From the NCBI GenBank assembly GCA_002404015.1, contig DHIW01000017.1:1-64000 (forward strand): a stretch of DNA of 64,000 bases, given 5' to 3'. Shown piece by piece: positions 58,646 through 64,000 of this stretch (position 1 is its first letter; the number at the start of each line of letters is the position of its first letter). Below the pieces are notes generated by a model. That model searched no databases, was not told where the DNA came from, and saw nothing but the letters and a program-made list of their open reading frames with translations. The stretch is from Chloroflexi bacterium UBA4736 (lineage in GTDB: Bacteria; Chloroflexota; Dormibacteria; Dormibacterales; Dormibacteraceae). The position numbers were made by a program, and so were the translations under genes.

Positions 58646-59152
58646 ATGAGTGAGCAAGGCGAGGAGATCGCGCGGGACTGCATGTCGGCGGTCCGGGCGG
58701 CTATCGAGTTCTGCGAGAGCTGCCCGGAGGAGGGCTGGACCGCCATCACCTCGGAAGAGGGCTGGCCGGTGGCAGCCGTCGTTCGGCACATCGCCGAGGG
58801 AGGCCGGGTGCTTGTCGGCTTCGCCCAAGAGATGGCGGCGGGCCGCGACGTGACCACGACCATGGCCGAGATCGACGCTTGGAACGCTGCGCAGCTCGAT
58901 GACTGGTCGAAGACAACGCGCGCCGAAGCGATCGAGCTGCTGAGCGAGGTTCGCGACCTCGCCGCGCGCACTGTCCGCGGCTACTCCCACGAGCAATTGT
59001 CGGGGGAGCACATGTTCGCCATCTACGGCCAGCCCCGGACCACCGCACGGATGGCAGAGGGCTTCGCGCTTCACGCACTCGAACATCTGGACAGCGCGCG
59101 AGCCGCAACCGGCCCGCTGCACGCCGTTCGCCCAGGGCAATTAAGCCGATAG
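58646..59152 (+). CDS. DinB/maleylpyruvate-isomerase-like helical protein
   Basis: A 168-residue four-helix protein. TAITSEEGWPVAAVVRHIAE and a later EGFALHALEHLDSARAA place it in the DinB/MDMPI superfamily, whose members bind a divalent metal with three His. Candidate ligands are His in AVVRHIAE and in ALHALEHLDS. Members act as thiol-dependent transferases or unknown enzymes. ATG 58646 is preceded by GGAG and AGGAGG, an unusual Shine-Dalgarno context here. It is 73 nt downstream of the regulator gene and may be its target. Confidence 0.75.
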   Translation: MSEQGEEIARDCMSAVRAAIEFCESCPEEGWTAITSEEGWPVAAVVRHIAEGGRVLVGFAQEMAAGRDVTTTMAEIDAWNAAQLDDWSKTTRAEAIELLSEVRDLAARTVRGYSHEQLSGEHMFAIYGQPRTTARMAEGFALHALEHLDSARAATGPLHAVRPGQLSR

Positions 59153-59181
59153 AACCAAGGCTGGCAAGACCCGGCCTGGTT
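59153..59181. terminator. Hairpin between convergent genes
   Basis: AACCAAGGC (59153-59161) and GCCTGGTT (59174-59181) form a stem with one bulge, directly after the DinB-like gene. There is no T run. It probably helps end transcription before the convergent F420 operon. Confidence 0.4.
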
Positions 59182-59246
59182 CGCCGTGGACGGGCGTTTG
59201 ATCGGGCGGGCGCCGCGTCCGCTATTCGAAGCCTGTGGACCAGCGG

Positions 59247-60173
59247 CTACCCGGGCCGGCTGCCGGCCGCGCCGATGATCTCGGCGGCCAGCCGGCGCGC
59301 GGCCTCGGCGTCCGGCATGACCGTGTCCGTGACCACCACCCGGTAGCCGAGGGCCTCGACGGCAGGCCTGGCCTCCGCGTCGAGGTCGTCCAGGACGAAC
59401 CAACCCGAGAACCCGCGGTACTCCTCGGCCACCCCGAGCGCCGTCGGCGGCTTGCCGAGCGCGCGCATCATGTCCACGGTCGGCCCTTTCAAGGAGCGGC
59501 CGCCCACGATCGGGCTGACGGCCAGGGTCCGGTCCCAGGGCAGGTCGGAGCGGACCAGGGCGGTGATCGGGGCGATCGAGATCAGCGGGTTGCTGGGCCC
59601 GATCACGACCAGGTCCGCGGTGCGGATCGCCGCCCGCGCCTCGGGCGCCGTCTGCGCCTGCTCCAGGCCCTTGAACTCGATCTGCTCCAGCCTCGGCCCG
59701 AGCTTCTCGCGAACGAAGTACTCCTGGAAGCCCAGCCAGCCCTTGTCGGTCAGGAAGCAGGTGCGAACCAGGTCGTCGGTCACGGGCAGCACCTGGGTCT
59801 GCAGGCCGAGCCGGCGGCCCAGGTCGAGCGCGGTCTCCGTCGGCCGGGCTCCCCTCCCCAGCATCTCGGTGCGCGCGATGTGAAAGGCCAGGTCGCGGTC
59901 GCCCAGCCAGAACCAATCCGGCAGTCCCAGCCGGCTCATCTGGCCGTGGACCGCGAAGGTCTCGCCCGCCACCCCGAAGCCGGCCTCCTCGTTGAAGATG
60001 CCGGCCAGCCGGTAAAGGACGGCGTCGGTGTCGGGGCAGACGCGGAGGCCCCAGACGTCGACGTCGTCGGCGGTGTTGGTGATCACTGTCAGGTCGCCGG
60101 GCGCCAGCTCGGCCTGCAGGCCGACCGCCAGCTTGGCCGCCCCGGTGCCGCCCGCCAGAAGGACCACCCTCAT
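59247..60173 (-). CDS. cofD: 2-phospho-L-lactate transferase (F420 synthesis)
   Basis: A 308-residue enzyme (also called FbiA) that joins lactyl- or PEP-derived diphospho-5'-guanosine to Fo to give F420-0 or its dehydro form. VVLLAGGTGAAKLAVGL opens the fold, then NTADDVDVWGLRVCPDTD, GDRDLAFHI, and VIGPSNPLISI followed by VVGG-type loops. Its start overlaps the cofE stop by 4 nt (ATGA). It is the last gene of the F420 operon. The order fgd-cofC-cofE-cofD on the same strand shows a dedicated unit. Confidence 0.95.
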   Translation of the reverse strand: MRVVLLAGGTGAAKLAVGLQAELAPGDLTVITNTADDVDVWGLRVCPDTDAVLYRLAGIFNEEAGFGVAGETFAVHGQMSRLGLPDWFWLGDRDLAFHIARTEMLGRGARPTETALDLGRRLGLQTQVLPVTDDLVRTCFLTDKGWLGFQEYFVREKLGPRLEQIEFKGLEQAQTAPEARAAIRTADLVVIGPSNPLISIAPITALVRSDLPWDRTLAVSPIVGGRSLKGPTVDMMRALGKPPTALGVAEEYRGFSGWFVLDDLDAEARPAVEALGYRVVVTDTVMPDAEAARRLAAEIIGAAGSRPG

Positions 60174-60895
60174 CTGAACAGGTCCAGGTCGGCAGGGCGG
60201 ATCAGGTCGCGGCCACGGCCGGGCGGGCCCTCGACCGTGTACCCGCGCACCACGGCGACGGGGATCCGGGCCGTCTTGCCCATGACCAGCTCGGCGCTGG
60301 CGGCGAGCTCGTCGGCCACCGCGATCACGGTTGCGTACATGGCCTGGCCGAAGTCGTCCTTCTGGCCTCTGTAGTCGACCAGCGACGGCAGCCCGGCCAC
60401 GCCCAACGCCACGTTTTCGATGCCCATCCGCCAGGCCCGCCCGAAGGTGTCGGCCACGATCACCGCCACCTCGGCTCCCGAGCGCTCGCGCAGCTGGGAG
60501 CGGAGGCGCTCCGCGCTCAGGTCGGAGTCCTCGGGGAGCAGGGTCACCGAGTCCTCGCCGGGCACGTTCGAGTGGTCGATCCCGGCGTTGGCGCACACGT
60601 AGCCGTGCTTGGTCTCGACGATCAGGATGCGTTCCTGGCGAACGATGCGGACGCTCTCGTCCAGGATCAGCTGCACGATCCGGGGGTCACCCTCGATCTG
60701 CGCGGCGAGCGACCTGGCCTGCTCCGAGACGGTGACCAGGCGGAGATCCCGAACCTGGCCCTCGGCCTTGGAGACGACCTTTTGGGCCAGCACCACGATG
60801 TCCCCCGAGCGCAGCTGGAAGCGCTCGCTGATGAAGCCCGCCAGGTCGTCGCCCGGCTGCACCTCGGGCAGCCCTTCGACGGGCAGCACCTGCAT
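60170..60895 (-). CDS. cofE: F420-0:gamma-glutamyl ligase
   Basis: A 241-residue enzyme (FbiB N-terminal domain) that adds gamma-linked glutamates to F420-0. The typical sequence includes PGDDLAGFISERF, VLAQKVVSKAEGQ, SVRIVRQERILIVETKHG, ANAGIDHSN and VIVADTFGRAWRMG. The nitroreductase-like C-terminal domain of mycobacterial FbiB is absent, so reduction of dehydro-F420 must be done by another protein or is not needed. Coupled to cofD by overlap and 2 nt from cofC. Start ATG 60895. Confidence 0.94.
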   Translation of the reverse strand: MQVLPVEGLPEVQPGDDLAGFISERFQLRSGDIVVLAQKVVSKAEGQVRDLRLVTVSEQARSLAAQIEGDPRIVQLILDESVRIVRQERILIVETKHGYVCANAGIDHSNVPGEDSVTLLPEDSDLSAERLRSQLRERSGAEVAVIVADTFGRAWRMGIENVALGVAGLPSLVDYRGQKDDFGQAMYATVIAVADELAASAELVMGKTARIPVAVVRGYTVEGPPGRGRDLIRPADLDLFR

Positions 60896-60897
60896 GG

Positions 60898-61491
60898 CTA
60901 TCCGGCCGCCAGGCTGGACAGGTCGCCGGGCTCGTCCAGGTCCAGGGCGAGGGCGCTGGACTCGTAGAGGCCGAACCGGACGCCGCGGTCGGCTGCCTCG
61001 CGCTCGAACCTGGCCAGCGAGTCGTCGCCGAAGTGGAGCGAGACCACCTCGGGCGGCCGCAGATAGAGCGCGTTGGTGCCGCCCCGGCCGGTTGCGGGCG
61101 CCGCCAGGACCCCCCGCGGGCCGAGCCGACGGGCCCGGGCCAGCATCCCCTTCACCGCCCGCCGGCTGACCAACGGCAGGTCGCTGGAGAGCAGCAGCAC
61201 CGCCTCGGCCTGGCAAGAGAGCGCGTGCTCGATGCCGCGCCGGGCGGCCGGGTTCTGGCCGGCCGGCTCCGACTCCAGCAGGACCTCGGCGCCGGCCAGC
61301 CGGGCCAGCTCGGCGGCCGCCTGGCTGCCGGCAACGGCCAGCACATGGTCGGCGGCCTGGGCGGCGGCCAGCGCCAGCTGGGCGTTCTGCCTCGCCAGGG
61401 CTTGCCGGGCCTCAGGCTCGAGAGCGCTCGCGAGCCGCTGCTTGGCCGTCTCGAAGTCCTTGATGAGGACGACGGCCCAGGTGCCGCCTAC
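60898..61491 (-). CDS. cofC: 2-phospholactate guanylyltransferase, start codon unclear
   Basis: A CofC/FbiD-type nucleotidyltransferase that makes the activated phospholactate or PEP for CofD. The coding frame runs from the fgd stop region with [20 protein letters not shown] at the N-terminus, then [54 protein letters not shown] and ending [14 protein letters not shown]. No ATG, GTG or TTG exists between the expected N-terminus (about 61487) and GTG 61344. Either a rare start codon is used or a base is missing. The given upper end is the limit of the homologous frame (197 codons). Confidence 0.82.
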   Translation of the reverse strand, partial: VGGTWAVVLIKDFETAKQRLASALEPEARQALARQNAQLALAAAQAADHVLAVAGSQAAAELARLAGAEVLLESEPAGQNPAARRGIEHALSCQAEAVLLLSSDLPLVSRRAVKGMLARARRLGPRGVLAAPATGRGGTNALYLRPPEVVSLHFGDDSLARFEREAADRGVRFGLYESSALALDLDEPGDLSSLAAG

Positions 61492-62489
61492 ACGGCGCGA
61501 CGGAGGCGTGGCAGCAGCTCCTTCGCGTAGAGGTCCAGGAACCGGGCCTGGTCATCACCGGGCGCGTGGAAAACCAGGTGCGTGAACCCGAGGTCGAGGT
61601 AGGGCCGGATCTGCTCGACGTGCTCGTCGGGGTCGCTGGAAACCAGCCAGCGCGCCTCCGGGTTCTGGACCTTCTTCGCCCGCTCCTCCATCTCGCGGGG
61701 ATTGTGGACGTTGGCCTTGTCCTCGGCGGGCAGGGCGAGGGCAGCCCAGATCCGGGTGTCGGCCAGTGCGCGGTCCCGGTCGGTGTCGAACGAAACCTTG
61801 ACCTCGATCGTCTTCTCGATCTGGCCAAAGTCCCGCCCGGCCGCCTCAGCGCCCTCCCTGACGGCGGGCAGGAGCTTGTCGCGGTACAGCTCGACGCCCT
61901 TCCCGGAGGTGCAGATGAAGCCGTCGCCCTGGCGCCCGGCAAACCTGGCGGCGACCTCGCCGGAAGCGCCCACATAGATCGGCACGGGCTGCTCCGGACG
62001 GTCGTACACGGTGGCGCCGTGCACGTGGTAGTACTCCCCGTCGAACTCGACGAAGTCCTCGTTCCAGAGCTTCCGGATGAGCTTGGTGGCCTCACTCAAC
62101 CGCCGAAACCGCTCGCGGAACTCCGGCCACTCGATGCCGATCACGGGCACCTCGTTCATGGACTCGCCGGTCCCGACGCCGAGGATGACGCGGCCCGGAT
62201 ACATGACGCCCAGGGTGGCGAAGGCCTGGGCCACAATCGCCGGATGGTAGCGAAAGGTCGGCGTGAGCACGCTCGTGCCCATCTCGACCCGCTTCGTGCG
62301 CTCGCCCAGCGCGCCCAGCCAGCTGAGGGAGAAGGGGGCGTGGCCGTCCGTGTGCCGCCAGGGCTGGTAGTGGTCGCTGACCCAGACGCTGTCGAAGCCG
62401 CGCTCCTCAGCCAGCACCGCGAACTCGAGAAGCTGGCGGGGGCCGAACTGCTCCGCGGAAGCCTTCCAGCCCAGCTTGAGTTCGCTCAT
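61488..62489 (-). CDS. fgd: F420-dependent glucose-6-phosphate dehydrogenase
   Basis: A 333-residue enzyme that oxidises glucose-6-phosphate and reduces F420. The catalytic residues of mycobacterial Fgd are at the same positions: His40 and Trp44 in SDHYQPW and Glu109 in GVGTGES. The phosphate-binding set is also present (Lys197 in TSGKG, Lys258 in AEDKAN, Arg280 in PEARW, for Lys198, Lys259 and Arg283 in M. tuberculosis). [12 protein letters not shown] completes the family block. It heads the F420 genes, overlapped by 4 nt by a small membrane protein gene upstream. This is more specific than a general luciferase-like F420 enzyme. Confidence 0.93.
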   Translation of the reverse strand: MSELKLGWKASAEQFGPRQLLEFAVLAEERGFDSVWVSDHYQPWRHTDGHAPFSLSWLGALGERTKRVEMGTSVLTPTFRYHPAIVAQAFATLGVMYPGRVILGVGTGESMNEVPVIGIEWPEFRERFRRLSEATKLIRKLWNEDFVEFDGEYYHVHGATVYDRPEQPVPIYVGASGEVAARFAGRQGDGFICTSGKGVELYRDKLLPAVREGAEAAGRDFGQIEKTIEVKVSFDTDRDRALADTRIWAALALPAEDKANVHNPREMEERAKKVQNPEARWLVSSDPDEHVEQIRPYLDLGFTHLVFHAPGDDQARFLDLYAKELLPRLRRAV

Positions 62490-62677
62490 CGCCTACGGGG
62501 AAAGTACCGCCTCCAGCTGAACGCGATTCCAGCGATTGCGGCGGCGGCCACAACCACCAGGAGCGCGGCCAGGCTGCCGAAATTGAACGTCCGGATGCCA
62601 TCGGCCGTCATCCCCACGATCACCAGGACCGAGACCAGTATCAGGACCGCCAGCGTGATCGCCCGGTGCAGCTTCAC
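62486..62677 (-). CDS. Small two-helix membrane protein in F420 operon
   Basis: A 63-residue protein with two membrane helices ([18 protein letters not shown] and [18 protein letters not shown]) and a basic tail ([10 protein letters not shown]). GTG 62677 overlaps the preceding stop by 4 nt and its end overlaps fgd by 4 nt, so the coupling with fgd is tight. It might anchor or dock Fgd or another F420 enzyme to the membrane; that is inference from context. No family is recognised. Confidence 0.65.
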   Translation of the reverse strand: MKLHRAITLAVLILVSVLVIVGMTADGIRTFNFGSLAALLVVVAAAAIAGIAFSWRRYFPRRR

Positions 62678-62997
62678 TTCGGGAGGCGGGCCACGGCGTC
62701 GCGCAATAGTGCTTCCAGGTCCTCCAGCGAGCGGTCGCGCGTGAAGGTGCCGGCCTCCTCCCGATGCAGTTTCTCCCCCTCCCACCACAGCGCGCTGACC
62801 GCGTACTCCTCGGGCCGGGCATCGTCCCAGGCCACGTCCACGGAAGCCTCACCGGCGGTCAGCCGCCAGACCGGGTCGTCCCGGAAGAACTCGTGAAGCT
62901 TCAGGCCCCCGGCCTCGGCCACGCGCCGGATCGCGGGCGCGACCAGCTCGAAGGCCTGGTCCACCTGGCCCAGCTTGTCCCAGGAGGTTCCCGCCAT
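62674..62997 (-). CDS. Hypothetical protein at head of F420 operon
   Basis: A 107-residue protein, mixed alpha/beta, with ELVAPAIRRVAEAGGLKLHE, TAGEASVDVAWDDARPEEY and [16 protein letters not shown]. It has no obvious family. It shares a 4-nt overlap with the small membrane protein gene, so the operon probably begins here. TAAGCT (63007-63012, minus strand) lies 9 nt before the ATG, consistent with a leaderless operon mRNA. Confidence 0.65.
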   Translation of the reverse strand: MAGTSWDKLGQVDQAFELVAPAIRRVAEAGGLKLHEFFRDDPVWRLTAGEASVDVAWDDARPEEYAVSALWWEGEKLHREEAGTFTRDRSLEDLEALLRDAVARLPK

Positions 62998-63004
62998 TCG
63001 TCCG

Positions 63005-63012
63005 TAAGCTTA
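63005..63012. promoter_or_regulatory. Palindromic -10 region of divergent F420 operon and birA
   Basis: TAAGCTTA is palindromic. On the minus strand TAAGCT (63012-63007) lies 9 nt before the ATG at 62997. On the plus strand TAAGCT (63005-63010) lies 11 nt before the GTG at 63022. The two start sites are 24 nt apart, so the promoters overlap. Confidence 0.45.
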
Positions 63013-63021
63013 TTCGTCTCA

Positions 63022-63675
63022 GTGACAGTGCCTCGCGTCGTCCGGGTGGGCAGCGTGGAGTCCACGCAGGACCTCGCCCGCGGCCTGCCGATCGGGTCCG
63101 TGGTCGTCGCCGAGCACCAGAGCGCCGGCCGGGGCCGGGCCGGCCGGACGTGGGAGGCGCCGCCCCGGACCGCTCTGCTCGCGTCCTTCGTGCTTCCCTT
63201 CTCGCCCCTGGCCAGCCTAGCTGCGGGGGTGGCGGTGGCCGAGGCGTGCGGGCCCCTGGCGCGCCTCAAGTGGCCCAACGACGTGCTGCTCGGCGACGGC
63301 AAGCTGGCGGGCATCCTGGTCGAGGTCCGCGGCGAGGTGGCGGTCGTGGGCGTGGGCCTCAACCTGACCTGGGCGCCCGCGGGTGGCGCCCTGCTCGGCG
63401 CCGAGGTCGACGAGCTGCTGCCGCGGCTGCACGAGTCGCTAACCCGCTGGAACGCCGCGCCCCCCGCGCAGGTGCTCGAGCGCTGGCGGGCGCTCTCCGC
63501 AACGCTGGGGCGCCGGGTGCGCCTGGAGCTGCCTGGGGAGACGCTGGTCGGCCTGGCCGAGGACGTGCTGCCCGACGGTTCGCTGGTCGTCGGCGGCCGG
63601 GCGTTCGCGGCCGGCGACGTCATCCACCTACGAGACGCAGCAGCTCCGGCAGAACCTCCCCCGAGCGGCCCCTGA
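63022..63675 (+). CDS. birA: Biotin--protein ligase (BirA, no HTH)
   Basis: A 217-residue enzyme that activates biotin with ATP and attaches it to the carboxylase carrier protein. It has ESTQDLARG, the biotinoyl-AMP loop AEHQSAGRGRAGRTWEAP, LKWPNDVLLGDGKLAGILVE and VGVGLNLTW, and a small C-terminal beta domain. The N-terminal DNA-binding domain of E. coli BirA is missing, so it does not regulate biotin genes. GTG 63022 or 63028 is the start. Its 3' end overlaps the sirtuin gene by 56 nt. Confidence 0.93.
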   Translation: MTVPRVVRVGSVESTQDLARGLPIGSVVVAEHQSAGRGRAGRTWEAPPRTALLASFVLPFSPLASLAAGVAVAEACGPLARLKWPNDVLLGDGKLAGILVEVRGEVAVVGVGLNLTWAPAGGALLGAEVDELLPRLHESLTRWNAAPPAQVLERWRALSATLGRRVRLELPGETLVGLAEDVLPDGSLVVGGRAFAAGDVIHLRDAAAPAEPPPSGP

Positions 63676-64000
63676 CAACCGCGTCGGCCAGGTGGTCGAA
63701 GGGCGTGGGCTCGGCGTTCACGATGACCAGCGGGGCGCCGGCCTGGGCCGCCACCAGGGGCACGTCCGCGGCCGGGTAGACGACCAGCGAGCTGCCCGCG
63801 ACTAGCATCAGGTCGCAGTTCCGCGCCAGCTCGAAGGCGTCGCTGACCGCCTGCTCCGGCATCGGCTCGCCGAACAGCACGACGTGCGGCTTCAGGTGAC
63901 TGCCGCCGCAGAGTGGGCAGCGAGGCGGCATCTCGACGTCGAGCCGGGCCTGCACGCCGGCCCGCGCCTCACGATTCCCGCAGTCGAGGCAGACGACGCT
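63620..64000 (-). CDS. Sirtuin (NAD-dependent deacetylase), N-terminus outside window
   Basis: The C-terminal 126 residues of a Sir2-family protein. The zinc site is CLDCG (in the last bases of the window) and RCPLCGG, followed by LKPHVVLFGEPMPEQA and the NAD-binding GSSLVVYPAADVP and VIVNAEPTPFD. The N-terminal Rossmann half and the start lie beyond position 64000. It removes acyl groups from lysines using NAD. The gene is convergent with birA, and the 3' ends overlap by 56 nt. Confidence 0.9.
   Translation of the reverse strand, partial: SVVCLDCGNREARAGVQARLDVEMPPRCPLCGGSHLKPHVVLFGEPMPEQAVSDAFELARNCDLMLVAGSSLVVYPAADVPLVAAQAGAPLVIVNAEPTPFDHLADAVVRGRSGEVLPELLRLVGG

Overview
The window is a compact chromosomal segment from a high-GC bacterium. 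It has no rRNA, no complete tRNA, no CRISPR array, no prophage and no intact insertion sequence. The gene mix points to a soil-type Terrabacteria lineage near Dormibacterota, Chloroflexota or Actinomycetota: coenzyme F420 biosynthesis with an F420-dependent glucose-6-phosphate dehydrogenase, an ATP-dependent DNA ligase, ATP-type PEP carboxykinase, a biotin-dependent acyl-CoA carboxylase, a wax-ester-synthase relative, BTAD- and HD-GYP-type regulators, and short proteins ending in WWDG-type motifs. That placement is inference; no marker gene settles it. Many genes lack a Shine-Dalgarno site and instead carry a TANNNT-like -10 hexamer 6-12 nt before the start codon, which suggests widespread leaderless transcription. 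A minority have classical -35/-10 promoters plus a Shine-Dalgarno site (18846, 45157).

Layout. 0-9 kb: HD-GYP response regulator, two small proteins, formamidase-like enzyme, L,D-transpeptidase, a paralogous pair of small proteins (one fused to a winged helix), Hsp20, acyltransferase, Xer recombinase and FabK/nitronate-monooxygenase-like enzyme, then a tandem hairpin repeat. 9-18.5 kb: lipoproteins, a membrane spermidine-synthase-like protein, an ABC exporter/SGNH hydrolase operon, an IS481 remnant and a secreted protein of fourteen 44-residue two-cysteine repeats. 18.5-28.7 kb: SufR-like regulator, NAD(P)HX epimerase, ligase-associated exonuclease, methyltransferase, DppA peptidase, ATP-dependent DNA ligase, MBL hydrolase, ClpP, class V aminotransferase and O-methyltransferase. 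28.7-37.5 kb: MoaD-MoaE fusion, SLOG protein, S9 peptidase with a frameshift, PEPCK, VWA protein, MBL hydrolase, GT87-type membrane protein and a LysR fragment.

37.5-48.5 kb: acyl-CoA carboxylase beta chain, a 2-kb stretch of three disrupted genes (39.2-41.3 kb), GH15 glycosidase, YgjP metallopeptidase, zinc dehydrogenase, SDR, DUF72 protein and Ser/Thr kinase. 48.5-59 kb: DUF4870 protein, two small proteins, a radical SAM protein under a LexA-like box, endonuclease III, YqeY, a proline-rich membrane protein, M3-like peptidase, membrane glycosyltransferase, YCF48-like protein, BTAD regulator and a DinB-like protein. 59-64 kb: an F420 operon (two small genes, fgd, cofC, cofE, cofD), then BirA and a truncated sirtuin at the window edge.

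Functional links. CofC, CofE and CofD make F420 and Fgd reduces it with glucose-6-phosphate. BirA is expected to serve the biotin-dependent carboxylase that includes the 37.5-kb subunit. The exonuclease and ATP-dependent ligase belong to a known co-occurring repair set. The radical SAM protein and endonuclease III sit beside the LexA-like box. Frame disruptions at 30.36, 39.43, 40.5-40.7 and 41.02 kb should be checked against reads before being called true pseudogenes.
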